Shown: in pieces, positions 1 through 12,433 of the stretch | Numbering within the stretch: the stretch's first letter is position 1 | Layout: each line of letters begins with the position of its first letter | From: Siphonodentalium dalli | Lineage: Eukaryota > Mollusca > Scaphopoda > Gadilida > Siphonodentaliidae | Length of the DNA stretch: 64,000 bases | Reading direction: 5' to 3' | Assembly (NCBI GenBank): GCA_032622095.1 | Contig: CP136064.1 | Coordinates: forward strand, 140,883,954-140,947,953 | Translations under genes and position numbers: made by a program | The notes under the pieces: model-generated | Databases searched by the model: none | What the model was told of the DNA's origin: nothing | What the model saw: the letters and a program-made list of their open reading frames with translations, nothing else

Positions 1-450
1 ATTAGATTAACACAGAAATCAGATGCAATTTATGTTTGGAATAATCTATTTTGAACTTCGAATAATACACAATGAAGACGAATAAAACACAACTCAAATT
101 ACATTCCTGAAATTTGTTCATTTTCCATATACTTTTCAATTTGTCGGGTCTAATTGTGTTTTATCGTCTCTGTAGGCCTATATGTGATGTCCCCAGGGTT
201 GTGAATTTCATCTGGAAGGGAAAAAGCACATAATTAAACATAGATGTACAAACACCAAACTTAATATGTATACATAACGCGCAATTCCCAAATTATTTTG
301 TGTGATGTGATAATAAGATTCATTTGCTCGCCAAAATTGTATGTTCCTTTCGTGTGACTATATATCGATTAAATCATTCAATTTTCACTTGCTTGAAGAT
401 CGGTGCTGAACACCCACTCTTTGGTGATACTGTTTCCCACCGAGGCGCAA
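1..450. other. No recognisable feature
   Basis: AT-rich sequence with no convincing reading frame, repeat or RNA gene that I can see. Confidence 0.5.
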
Positions 451-517
451 CCATAGACTAAATATAGGATAGACGTCGCACTCATGGTTATCAAACTGTA
501 ACGCTATTGGACGTCGC
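451..517 (+). repeat. 67-bp dispersed repeat, inverted partner at 17578-17645
   Basis: The stretch running from 'ccatagacta' to 'acgtcgcc' is almost identical to the reverse complement of 17578-17645, with one or two mismatches. Similarity stops abruptly at both edges. The flanks show no matching target duplication, so I do not call it the terminus of a 17-kb element. It includes GACGTC half-palindromes. Confidence 0.75.
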
Positions 518-825
518 CATTGCGTTGGCCCTCAAGCGTTAAGGTAGTTCAGAAAACTAGGGGGAGATAATTTTACGTTATATTTACATCGAGTTCGCGT
601 AGGTTGTCGAGAGATATCCGTAATAAATGTACTTTATACTAACTTTGTAACATTATGCATTTTAGGTGACATTAACCGAATGCCTAAGCATGCGATTTTG
701 TTCAAGATAGGTTTTCCTGAAATAGAAAGTGCCCGCAATTCGATGTTGTTTACGCCGGCATATTGAAAAACTAACAAACTGTCTTGTGATATCTTGTGAA
801 TTTTGCGTTGATGTTTATTTACTCC

Positions 826-969
826 GATTTCTTACGTGTAGTGTGGATTTCGTTCTGTAATTTTCTCGATCAGCTAGTGCAAGTATTGGAGGGATCTGAT
901 TTCTTACGTGTAGTGGGGATTTAGTTTTGTAATTTTCCTCGATCAGCTGGTGCAAATATTGGAGGGATA
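826..969 (+). repeat. Tandem duplication, 2 x 72 bp
   Basis: A unit beginning 'gatttcttacgtgtagtg' at 826 recurs at 898 with a few substitutions and ends at 'ggagggat'. A short (AT)n tract follows at about 1036-1052. The rest of 970-1970 shows nothing recognisable. Confidence 0.85.
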
Positions 970-1974
970 TTGCTTCACAGAATGCAGAGTGATTTTTCTT
1001 ATAAACGTACACATATACGTTGCTGCTAATCAATAGATATATATATATATATGTCAGGTCCTCCCCATTTGAATCACTATCCCGATTCAACCGGGGTCCG
1101 GGAACTTTTTAACTTTTATATATATTACAATTTCATCCTGGAAACAGACATGCCAGACATATCATGTCTATTTATTTAAACTAATAATCATTTAGAAGTT
1201 ATTTGAGTTCCATGATCCATTTGTATATATATATTTTGGTCACAGTAGGGGGGTTTCATCTAATAAGTTCAACAAACAGACCTGTGTTTGTGGTCTTATT
1301 ATATGAATTAACCTACACATGAATGTAAAGGGTATCTCTGTCCACTATGATATTAAAATACAAATAAACGAAGAATAGTTAATTGTATAGGCTATTTTGA
1401 AACTGAGCGATATAATCCATGCATATAGTAATAAAATAGTTAATGATTATGGTACAATTTGTAAAATATACTAATAGGATAACATACTTATAGTCCATTT
1501 ACATTAGAGAATTACAGTTACTGAAGCTGAATGGGACCTTGAAATGCTATTGGGAGCTAGATGATACTTTTTCAGACTGGAGGGGACAGTCCCGGGGACA
1601 CACAATGTGCATATGAACATGGGGGTTGCCTTAGTGTGGATAAGTACAATGTGATAGAGAGACAATGTTTGTAATTTAATTAATTTAATGATGAACTTAT
1701 AAATATTAATCATTTGTGGCTATTTCCTTGAATGAGACATCAGCTAGTTTTTTATCCAGGATTTTCGCACATGTATAGTTCAATTCCTTCCTTATCTTGA
1801 ACACATCATTGCATTGTGCATCTCATTCTGTCTCTCTGGATTATTTTCGGCTCACGCATGTTGCACACGTAACTTTCTGACCCACCAATGTTATGAAGGC
1901 GTTGCCATTATCTGCCCACTTCCTGAAATGATATAGAATTTGAAGCATTTAATTTTAATTTATAAATAATTTAC

Positions 1975-2571
1975 AGGTTACTGGTATAAAATATTTTATA
2001 TTGGGATATTTCCCATGCAGTAAAGTACCACACCACTCACCAGTGCCTACATTGGCAACCCATGTAATAGCCGCATCATGTAGAGAGGGTATATTGTGAA
2101 AAGCATGTATACCAAAAATTATTGAAAGCGGTTCATATTTGTTAAAAGTTATTAAGTCGGACAAAATTTTCTAAGTCAAAATAAGTTGAAAATGAGGCGT
2201 AACTTAAAAAAAAGTCGGACCAAACCGCAATTAGCATCATGCGGAGAGGCAGTCCTAAGGAGATTGCATACAAAACATTATTGAAATCGGTTCCTAGTTG
2301 TTCGAGTTATGAGGACGGACGGAATTTTCTAAGTCAAAATAAGTCGAAAATGAGGCGTAACTTAAAAAAAAAAGTCGGACCGAACCGCAATTAGCATCAT
2401 GCGGAGAGGCAGTCCTAAGGAGATTGCATACAAAAATGTATTGAAATCGGTTCATAGTTGTTCGAGTTATGAGGACGGACGGACGGACACATGGAGGGAG
2501 AAAGCGTGACGGACGGACGCAGTCAATCCAGTATACCCCCCATTTTCATCGAAAGTGTGGGTATAAAAAGG
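1975..2571 (+). repeat. Molluscan-type tandem repeat, about 160-bp unit, ending in (GGAC)n
   Basis: A 160-bp period is visible: 'gtcggaccaaaccgcaatta' at 2214 recurs at 2374, followed each time by 'gcatcatgcggagaggcag' and 'gaaatcggtt'. The block starts near 'ggtataaaat' (1982) and ends in ACGGACGG units and 'gtgggtataaaaag' (2557-2571). Units of this style that close in GGAC repeats are common in bivalve genomes. No coding capacity is visible. Confidence 0.7.
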
Positions 2572-3718
2572 AGGACTCTAAAATGGAAAAAACATGAACG
2601 TCATTTGCCCCTCTTTTGAAATCAATCGTGATGGTGAACCTCCATACCAAATTTCATTCAGATCCTATAACCATTGGTTGAGATATATGCACAGGCTGAA
2701 AAAAACTCCACATTTCCAGTTTTCCACATAAACCAGATGACAGTGAAAACAACAATAGGCAATAGGAACCATGTAAGACAAACACAATGTAACAAAAGTC
2801 CATCCCTGACAACAATCAGTGTAATCTACCAGGAGTCTCCCTCTCTGATTAGACAAGGGCTCGTCCAAGAGTGAAATTTGACAAGTTGCTAGGTTGTTGG
2901 AAGAGATGAACTCCTGCGACATACATGTATGTGAGCCTACATACAGTATTCTTTTATTTATATTTATGAGTATGAATTACCATGGAACTGTGCTGAAATT
3001 TTGCCAGAAAACATATGTGAAAGAGAAGACCAAGAAGGTTTTTGTAACCATGATATTATTGTTCAAAGTTATTTGCTATCATATTCCATCCATCATGAAA
3101 AAGGATGTCTTTTTTCGATGCAAATTTTTTTGGTGAGGCTTGTTCTACTGTCTTATAATACTTGAGCCATTCTTGAAATCCATTAAAGTTGCATCTTTCT
3201 TTATTATCTAGATCATGCCATGAATCTCTACTCTGGCTAACGCCCGTAGAGATCAAATTCTATCAGTTCGAAACCCGGGAATTTTTTATAAGTTTTGACA
3301 GGGAACCGTATAAAGTCGAAAAATAACGCGGGAATGTACTTCTTTGTTCATACCTGTTGCTTAATGATTTATTCATCAGTACGTAAAGTTCCCAGCTCGA
3401 GATTACATTTTTTACGTGACTTTTGAGACCCGATTCCACGATAAATATTTATTTTATCCCCTGTCACGAAAATTCAATATCAGGTCACATTTTTCTTTGA
3501 GTTACTGTTGAAATTCAAGTAGAATAAATTTTGTACCTGTCAATCATAAAACAAGTGCCTCTATATCCCCTGGATTTCAGTATGTTCGTTTATGTTCCCA
3601 AACTGGATTGTAGCGACTAGTATCATATTGACTTGGTCTGAAACCAAACAGGAGGATTGCTCAGAAATTTTGATGCAGCAAGTTTTATCAAATGCATGTA
3701 CCGGTGTAACAGTTTATC
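2572..3718. other. No confident gene; one weak minus-strand exon-like frame
   Basis: The stretch 2620-2690 ('accaaatttcattcagatcc') looks like another dispersed repeat. On the minus strand, 3056-3256 is open for 66 codons and reads like coding sequence near its end (EWLKYYKTVEQASPKKFASK, then HDGWNMIANN and a stop). I do not recognise a family. It could be a terminal exon of an unknown gene or a decayed element. Support is only codon texture and the open frame. Confidence 0.2.
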
Positions 3719-3778
3719 TCCCCCCCCCCCCCCTGGGTATCTCCCCCCCCCCCCCCCCGCCCTGGGTATCTTCCCCCC
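3719..3778 (+). repeat. Poly-C tracts
   Basis: Two runs of 13-18 C separated by 'tgggtatct'. They look like an outlying or degenerate relative of the GC-tract units in the palindrome immediately downstream. Confidence 0.8.
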
Positions 3779-3865
3779 TACTCATATATTTTTTTTCCCT
3801 CACTTATTATATATTATTATGGTAAGAAATGCCGAGAAAACTATTAAAAAAAAAAAAAAAAATTT

Positions 3866-5553
3866 TATTTTGAAGTTTAACTTAACCCCTCACACAACCC
3901 AATAGCATAAATATGTCAAAATATTACCTTACGATTTTATCGTTTATTTTGCTTTATATTGTCATGAAATGGCGAGAAATTAACTTTATATGAGAACATT
4001 TAATAGAGTAAGAATTTGGGGTGGGAGGGAGGGAGGGGAAATATCCAGGCCTGAGTATCTTCCCCCCCCCCACCCAGCGGCTACATATGACAAAAATTAA
4101 ACATATGATTTTATTGCTTAATTTGCTTTATATAGTTATGAAATGGCGAGAAATTAACTTTATATGAGCAAAATTTGATAGAGTAAGAATATGGGGTGGG
4201 GGGGGGAGATACCCAGGCCTGAGTATCTTCCCCCCCCCCACCCACCCAGCGCCTACATATGACAAAAATTAAACGTATGATTTTATTGCTTAATTTGCTT
4301 TATATAGTCATGAAATGGCGAGAAATTAACTTTATATGAGCAAAATTTGATTAGAGTAAGAATTTGGGGTGGGGGGGGGGGGGAGATACCCAGGCCTGAT
4401 TATCTCCCCCCCCCCCCCACCCAGCACCTACATATGACAAAAATTAAACGTATGATTTTATTGCTTAATTTGCTTTATATACTCATGAAATGGCGAGAAA
4501 TTAACTTTATATGAGCAAAATTTCATTATATAAAGCAAATTAAGCAATAAAATCATACGTATAATTTTTTCATATGTAGGTGCTGGGTGGGGGGGGGGGG
4601 GAGATACTCAGGCCTGGGTATCTCCCACCCCCCACCCCAAATTCTTACTCTATCAAATTTTGCTCATATAAAGTTAATTTCTCGCCATTTCATGACTATA
4701 TAAAGCAAATTAAGCAATAAAATCATACGTTTAATTTTTGTCATATGTAGGTGCTGGGTGGGGGGGGGGGGGGGGGGGGGAGATACTCAGGCCTGGGTAT
4801 CATCCCCCCACCCAAAAATTTTACTCTATAAAATTTTGCTCATATAAAGTTAATTTCTCGCCATTTAATGACTATATAAAGCAAATTAAACGATAGAATC
4901 ATAAGGTAATATTTTGACATATTTATGCTATTACTGGGTTAAAGGGGTACTGTACGCCATTTTCAATAAATTCCCGGTGATAACAACGATCTATTATCGA
5001 TACTATATAGAAATATAAGTAATTTGAGTCGAAGATGTATTCTGTAAACGCTCAGGTTAATAGGCTATCTTAAAATTTAATAATTTAAAAGTTAATAATT
5101 TAATATAAATTGATTTTATGGCTCCAGCCATAAAATGGCGTCTCTTAAAATTGGAATTTCCGTGTACAAAACGTAATCAAATTATAATTGAGGGATACTG
5201 GATTAATAAAACAATTGCACACACGATCGTTTGAAACATTATGCTTATACGGGGAGAAAACCCAAGCCACTCATTGACTAGTGACCATACACTAACTTAA
5301 ATGAGTATATGGGACTGCTAAGCATATAATATAATGTTTATTTGATTCATTTGGTTGAAAACTGTACAAAAATTACTCGACAACGACAATTTGTATTTTT
5401 GCATTCCGGTAAATTTGCCATCCGTAACAATACTTCGTACTCAACAGACTTTCAAAAAATGGAAAAGTTGTTACCTTATTCTCCGACTCGGGGATTATAG
5501 AAACCAACAACAACATCTTGGGTACAGTACCCCTTTAAGTTAAACTTCAAAAT
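3866..5553. repeat. Large palindrome of about 175-bp GC-tract units, interrupted by a MITE
   Basis: The left arm (3866-4525) carries direct copies of a unit of about 175 bp: 'atggcgagaaattaacttta', then G-runs, 'gatacccaggcctg', C-runs, and 'cacccagc.cctacatatgac'. From about 4530 to 4938 the same units appear in reverse complement, and the outermost matching bases resume at 5539-5553 after an inserted element. Each unit has its own small palindrome, GATACCCAGGCCTGGGTATC, between a G-run and a C-run. The turn-around lies near 4516-4540. The whole stretch could fold into a long hairpin, and its G-runs could form other structures. Confidence 0.85.
4943..5534. mobile_element. 592-bp MITE with TTAA target duplication (piggyBac-like or Kolobok-like)
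   Basis: Perfect 13-bp terminal inverted repeats AGGGGTACTGTAC / GTACAGTACCCCT are flanked on both sides by TTAA (4939-4942, 5535-5538). The other palindrome arm holds the matching unoccupied site at 3872-3889 (gaagtttaac-TTAA-cccc), so the insertion boundaries are internally confirmed. There is no transposase frame. TTAA duplication is typical of piggyBac and Kolobok elements. The ends do not allow a firm choice. Confidence 0.9.
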
Positions 5554-5770
5554 AACCAAAAATAGTATGACCTTTACCTTTATGTGCAGAGCCAATCAGA
5601 GCACGTCCATAGCACATGTGCCCACCGGGGCCTATGCTTAAGCCATTCTATTTTTAGATACTGAGTTATTTGGCAACGTACTTATTAAGCAGAACACCGG
5701 CGTAATTTAACAACATCGAATTGCGGGGACATGACAATCTGCGGGATGGGATGGGATATGGGACAAAACG

Positions 5771-6155
5771 ACAATCTGCGGGACAGAATTTCAAATTGCG
5801 TGGGACGGCCGATATCTCGAGAAATACAGGGCGTAGGGGAGTCATTTTGGTGTCTAACGAAAGGCACACGTTCGCCCTATCAAAACATATTAACCCCGCC
5901 ACTAACCAAACACCAGAAGTTGCATTATTTGATCGACAACTGACCTAACATGGGGTGGAATTTGGGATAACATGACAATCTGCGGGACAGGATTTTCAAA
6001 TTGCGTGGGACGGCCGATAGCTCGAGGAATACAGCGCATGGAGGGCTACTTTTGGTGTCTAACGAAAGGCCCGCATTCGCCCTATCCACACATATTAACC
6101 CCGCCACTGACCGGACACCGGAAGTTACATTATCCGGTCGACAACTGACCTAACA
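5771..6155 (+). repeat. Tandem duplication, 2 units with 204-bp period
   Basis: The unit from 'acaatctgcgggacag' (5771) recurs at 5975. Both contain 'ttgcgtgggacggccgata', 'ttggtgtctaacgaaaggc' and 'cgacaactgacctaacat'. Copies differ by scattered substitutions. Nothing else is recognisable up to 6690. Confidence 0.85.
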
Positions 6156-6689
6156 TAAAATGCCACAAACACGAAAAACTGCGTTCGACATTAATGTTTA
6201 GAATTTAGATTTCTCGATGAATACACTAGCAAACAACAAGTTTTAGGTATAAAATAACGCAGTGGAATACTGTGCATTCGTTTATAGCTACAATATGGCT
6301 GTTTTAGTGCGAATATTGTAATGGCGAACACGCAAACACGCTCCGATAAAACAGCTAAAAATAGACTCGATGTTTACAATTACAGGATCGATTTCAGCCG
6401 GTATATTCAATATAATGGGGCGTATAGTATATCAAAATGTAGAATTAGACACAGGGAATGTATTTTTTCCAAATGGGTCCACCAGGCGGTGAAATTGTTG
6501 CAGAAATTCGCTCCAAGATATTCGCACTTATTTTTATTTCAGTTTTGACTAAAAGCCCAGATGCCGGAGCCCAGCGACTAAAAGCCAAGTTACAAAATAG
6601 ATCAACTGGTTTGAACGAATGAATATGTCAATGGTAAGACTATTCAAAAGAATATTCAAATCAAATAGTGTTTATAGACTTAAAAACTT

Positions 6690-9600
6690 ATGTGTCCGCC
6701 ATTCATATATGCGGTGAAGTTTTCATATTATCTGCCAGTAATACGCGGGGGAGGTTCTCATATGAACATATTATCTGCCGGTCATACACGTGGAGGTTCA
6801 TATTATCCGCCGGTCATACGCGAGGGAAGTTTTCTTATTATCCTCCAGTCATACGCAGGGGAAGTTCTAATATGAACATATTATCTGCCGGTCATACGTG
6901 GTGGAGGTTCATATTATCCACCGGTCATACGCGAGGGAGGTTCTCATATTATCCTCCGGTCATACGATGGGGAGGTTCTCATATTAACATATTAACTGCC
7001 GGTCATACGCGAGGGAGGTTCTCATATTATCCACCGGTTATACGTGAGGGAGGTTCTCATATTATCATCCGGTCATACATAGGGGAGGTTCTCATATGAA
7101 CATATTATCTGCCGGTCATACGCGGTGGAGGTTCATATTATCCGCCTGTCATACGTGAGGGAGGTTCTCATATTATCCTCCGGTCATACGTGGGGGAGGT
7201 TCTGATATGAACATATTATTCGCTGGTCATACGCGGTGGAGGTTCATGTTATCCACCGGTCATATGCGAGGGAGGTTCTCATATTATCCTCCGGTCATAC
7301 ATGGGGGAGGTTCTGATATGAACATATTATTCGCCGGTCATACGCGGTGGAGGTTCATATTATCCACCGGTCATACACGGTGGAGGTTCTCATATGAACA
7401 TATTATCCACCGGTCATACGCGGTGGAGGTTCATATTATCCGCCGGTCATACGCAATGGAAGTTCTCATATTATCCTCCGATCATATGTGGGGGAGGTTC
7501 TGATATGAACATATTATCCGCCGGTCATACGCGGTGGAGGTTCATATTATCCGCCGGTCATGCGCGAGGGAGGTTCTCATATTATCCACCGGTCATACGC
7601 GAGGGAGGTTCTCATATTATCCTCCGGTCATACGTTGGGGAGGTTCTCATATGAACATATTATCCGCCGGTCATACACGGTGGAGGTTCATATTATCCGC
7701 TGATCATACGCGAGGGAAGTTCTCATATTATCCTTCGGTCATATGTGGGGGAGGTTCTGATATGAACATATTATCGGCCGGTCATACACGGTGGAGGTTC
7801 ATATTATCCACCGGTCATATGTAGGGGAGGTTCTCATATGAACATATTATCCGCCGGTCATACGCAGTGGAGGTTCTCATATGAACATATTATCCGCCGG
7901 TCATACGCGAGGGAGGTTCTCATATTATCCACAGGTCATACGCGAGGGAGGTTCTCATATTATTCTCCGGTCATACATAGGGGACGTTCTCATATGAACA
8001 TATTATCTGCCAGTCATACGCAGTGAAGGTTCATATTATCCTCCGGTCATACGCGAGGGAAGTTTTCATATTATCCTCCAGTCATACGCGGGGGAGGTTC
8101 TGATATGAACATATTATATGCCATTCATACGCGAGGGAAGTTCTCATATTATCCTCCGGTCATACATAGGGGAGGTTCTCATATGAACATATTATCTGCC
8201 GGTCATAAGCGAGGTTGGTTCTCATATTATCCTCCGGTCATACGTGGGGGAGGTTCTGATATGAACATATTATTCGCCGGTCATACACAGTGGAGGTTCA
8301 TACTATCCGCCGGTCATACGCGAGGGAGGTTCTCATATTATCCTCCGGTCATACGTGGGGGAGGTTCTGATATGAACATATTATTCGCTGGTCATACGCG
8401 GTGGAGGTTCATGTTATCCACCGGTCATATGCGAGGGAGGTTCTCATATTATCCTCCGGTCATACATGGGGGAGGTTCTGATATGAACATATTATTCGCC
8501 GGTCATACGCGGTGGAGGTTCATATTATCCACCGGTCATACACGGTGGAGGTTCTCATATGAACATATTATCCACCGGTCATACGCGGTGGAGGTTCATA
8601 TTATCCGCCGGTCATACGCAAGGGAAGTTCTCATATTATCCTCCGATCATATGTGGGGGAGGTTCTGATATGAACATATTATCCGCCGGTCATACGCGGT
8701 GGAGGTTCATATTATCCGCCGGTCATGCGCGAGGGAGGTTCTCATATTATCCACCGGTCATACGCGAGGGAGGTTCTCATATTATCCTCCGGTCATACGT
8801 TGGGGAGGTTCTCATATGAACATATTATCCGCCAGTCATACGCAGTGGAGGTTCTCATATGAACATATTATCCGCCGGTCATACGCGAGGGAGGTTCTCA
8901 TATTATCCACAGGTCATACGCGAGGGAGGTTCTCATATTATTCTCCGGTCAAACATAGGGGACGTTCTCATATGAACATATTATCTGCCAGTCATACGCG
9001 GTGGAGGTTCATATTATCCTCCGGTCATACGCGAGGGAAGTTTTCATATTATCCTCCGGTCATACATAGGGGAGGTTCTCATATGAACATATTATCTGCC
9101 GGTCATAAGCGAGGTTGGTTCTCATATTATCCTCCGGTCATACGTGGGGGAGGTTCTGATATGAACATATTATTCGCCGGTCATACGCAGTGGAGGTTCA
9201 TACTATCCACCGGTCATACATGGTGGAAGTTCTCATATGAACATATAATCCGCCAGTCATACGCGGTGGAGGTTCATATTATCTGCCGGTCATACACGGT
9301 GGAGGTTCTCATATGAACATATTATTCGCCGGTCATACGCAGTGGAGGTTCATATTATCCACCGGTCATACACGGTGGAAGTTCTCATATGAACATATTA
9401 TCCGCCAGTCATACGCGGTGGAGGTTCATATTATCTGCCGGTCATACACGGTGGAGGTTCTCATATGAACATATTATCCACCGGTCATACGCAGTGTAGG
9501 TTCATATTATCCACCGGTCATACACGGTGGAAGTTCTCATATGAACATATTATCCGCCAGTCATACGCGGTGGAGGTTCATATTATCTGCCGGTCATACA

Positions 9601-10215
9601 CGGTGGAGGTTCTCATATGAACATATTATCCACCGGTCATACGCAGTGTAGGTTCATATTATCCGCCGGTCATACGCGAGGGAGGTTCTCATATTATCCA
9701 CCGGTCATACGCGAGGGAGGTTCTTATATTATCCTCCGGTCATACGTTGGGGAGGTTCTCATATGAACATATTATCCGCCGGTCCTACGCGGTGGAGGTT
9801 CATATTATCCGCCCGTCATACGCGAGGGAGGTTCTCATATTATCCTCCGGTCATACGTTGGGGAGGTTCTCATATGAACATATTATCCGCCGGTCATACG
9901 CGGTGGAGGTTCATATTATCCGCCGATCATACGCGAGGGAGGTTCTCATATTATCCTTCGGTCATATGTGGGGGAGGTTCTGATATGAACATATTATCCG
10001 CCGGTCATACACGGTGGAGGTTCATATTATCCACCGGTCATACGTAGGGGAGGTTCTCATATGAACATATTATCCGCTGGTCATACGCAATGGAGGTTCT
10101 CATATGAACATATTATCAGCCGGTCATACGTGGTGGAGGTTTTGATATGAACATATTATCTGCCGGTCATATGCGAGGGAGGTTCTCATATTATCCACCG
10201 GTCACACCCGAGGGA
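6690..10215 (+). repeat. 3.5-kb minisatellite, 35-bp unit with longer variants and higher-order duplication
   Basis: The basic unit is about 35 bp (ccggtcatacgcgagggagg then ttctcatattatcca). It is interspersed with a longer variant that carries 'catatgaacatatta'. All units face the same way. Blocks are duplicated: 7201-7654 recurs at 8366-8819 (offset 1165), 8161-8280 recurs exactly at 9061-9180 (offset 900), and a 152-bp higher-order unit repeats around 9402-9660. Several overlapping frames stay open for up to about 200 codons only because the unit lacks stop codons. I see no evidence that they are genes. Confidence 0.95.
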
Positions 10216-11420
10216 GGATTGAATATATGAATTTTTGTTTCTCCTGAAATATTTATATAAACCACTTCAGAAATTCAGTACGGCAGTAGAAAAGTGCCTC
10301 ATTCAGAACGAAATTTATTTAACGTAGAATAGTCAAGTTGTGTAAAGTGGCACACCGTTGGGTGGGGAATTCAAAAAGGAAGGCACTAAATCAGTGTCAT
10401 GTATATTTTCGGCTTGAAAGTGTCCAATGACCATTGCCAAATGGGGCCTGGGTGATGGAATAAAAAGTGAAAAGTTCAGAATGAAAAAAATCATATGTAA
10501 AATCATGAAGATATGGAACCACGCTAACCTTGTGTGCGGAATTGACTCAGGAAGACATGGGACAAGGGAAGTCTGAGTCTTCAGGTTAAAAGTTTGTCAT
10601 TCCCATCGCTGAATAGGTCGTGGAGGCTAATACGTCGAAAACGCAGAAAGCCATGTGCGCCGATTCAAGCGGCTGGTAAATGAAATTAAATCGTATTGGG
10701 AACCTAAGAACCAATCCGCGCGGTCATATTATATCATTAGTCGATGACTGCACCAAAGTTATTTGAAAACATTACTCAGTTTACTTACATTTGATGAAAA
10801 ACGACGAGAGAAGTTTCGCTGTTGAACAAAAATGTCTGCCGACGTGCAATCTCTTCCGGGTATGGGTCACATGACCGGAGATCATGTGACCGGTCGAAAT
10901 GGCGATTGTCCGAGGCCGTCCTTGATGAGAGTAGCGAGATTGGACGGATGTGGCGTCAAGGGTCGGGGTCGATTCGGTCCAGGGCTGGTTCGGCCGGGCT
11001 TGTTCGGCCCATGGTTTGGGCCGAATAGTCTCACCTAAAAATGTTTTTATCAGTAGGATATTTGGATGTTTATATATATTTTTCTTTTGTATATTATTTT
11101 ATTATTATAATAAAGCGTTTAATATTTTGATTAAAGTGTTTAGAAGGGTAGCATTGCTCTAGTTTATATTATATATATTGATCTTATGATTTGATTTAAT
11201 ATTCTTACCTGTGATTTGTCTGTGAGAAAGTTGATAATAAAGTTGTAGATATATGTTACTATATAGATTGGTACATGTATCTACCTTTTTACACTCAGAA
11301 CGGCTTCTGGCATGTTTGTTTGGACAAGATAAAACCTTGATTGATCTGAGTTGAGAATCACTCGGTTGGTGAGTTGACACTTGTTCATGCAATCACAACA
11401 TGTTTGTTTAAGTGAGGCTG
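10216..11420. other. No gene recognised; two short inverted repeats
   Basis: Mostly unique-looking sequence. GGTCACATGA (10865-10874) and TCATGTGACC (10882-10891) form an inverted pair that also matches the TCACATGA binding site of MITF/TFE proteins. Near 11006-11030, TTCGGCCCA and TGGGCCGAA form a 9-bp stem. I see no supported coding region. Confidence 0.4.
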
Positions 11421-11426
11421 ATCGAG

Positions 11427-11760
11427 TTGGAAATTTCCAACCTGACACCCCCACTTTGGTTGGAAAATTTCCAACTGATGACAATTCCAATGACAATGTT
11501 GAACAAGCTTTCCAAGTGTTGGAAATTTCCAACCTGTCACCCCCCTTAAAGTTGGAAAATTTCCAACGGATCATGACCATTTCAGTCCAAAATTTTGACA
11601 AAAAAATAGGAAAACATGCAAATATTGGTCCAAAAAGAATTAATTCCCACAATAAATTGTTTGAAAATCAAACTACAAAAATATTTTCAACTGATTGTGT
11701 TGGTGTGAAATTTCCAACTAATGTTTTGGCAGGTATGAAATTTCCAACTGTTGAAAATTT
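11427..11760 (+). repeat. Cluster of TTGGAAATTTCCAA palindromes
   Basis: Perfect or one-base-extended palindromes lie at 11427-11440, 11460-11474, 11519-11532 and 11552-11566, with half-copies GAAATTTCCAACT near 11706 and 11736. They pair up: each short form is followed about 32 bp later by a long form after a C-rich spacer (cctgacacccccac / cctgtcacccccc). The cluster ends just before the transposon that starts at 11815. A related palindrome lies at about 51786. Confidence 0.75.
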
Positions 11761-12433
11761 TGACCAAAGTTGGGGGGTCTCACCACCCCAACCAACCCAA
11801 CATCCAACAGTTCCGCTAATGGGGTCGTTGGCGTAATGTTTTATACATAGATCACGCTGGTCATCCGTGTAACGAGGAACCGGATAAGTAACGACGGACG
11901 CGACTTCCATGTGAAGAAATAGTCTCGGGCTGGTCAAGAAAAACTGTGAGTAAATGCCTTTAAAATTAATCTACCTATGTGTTAGTGTGCGTAGTGTTTT
12001 GGGACAATATTAGTCTAAATCGGTGCGTGCTAAATTGATGTCAACGTGTCCAAAATTAATGTATAAGAGGAAAGTTATCGCAAAATCCTGAAATTGCACG
12101 CAAATTGACCCAATATATAAAGTTATCACGTGCAAATCTGAACAATTCATGACGTTCAAGTATCGCCGGGATCCCTATCATTGAAATATAAGCAACACAA
12201 CCACCACCAAGCAACCAGTTTCCAGCAATTCGAATATTTAGCATTATCAACGAGTAACGAGGACCCGTTATCCTGTAACGTTGGACGCGCTTTAGAAATC
12301 ACATTGAGTAACCGCGGACGCGAATATTCCGACAAACAATTTATTTAGAAACATGAATGTTTTGAATGTATAAGGAATCACATGTTTATGTGTTTTACCA
12401 TTATTTGTCGCATTGTTAACCATCTGTTTCGCA

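Noticed and set aside
2674-3136. Open frames on both strands near 2.7-3.1 kb
   Set aside because: Both strands are open over the same repeat-like sequence, with no family resemblance or coding bias.
3719-3778. Poly-C runs as a sequencing or assembly artefact only
   Set aside because: Similar G/C runs occur in every unit of the adjacent palindrome with consistent flanks, so most are genuine, though exact run lengths may be wrong.
6690-10215. Overlapping reading frames of 60-205 codons in the minisatellite as a repetitive protein gene
   Set aside because: The 35-bp unit is not a multiple of three, frames overlap in more than one phase, there are no splice signals, and openness follows simply from a stop-poor unit.
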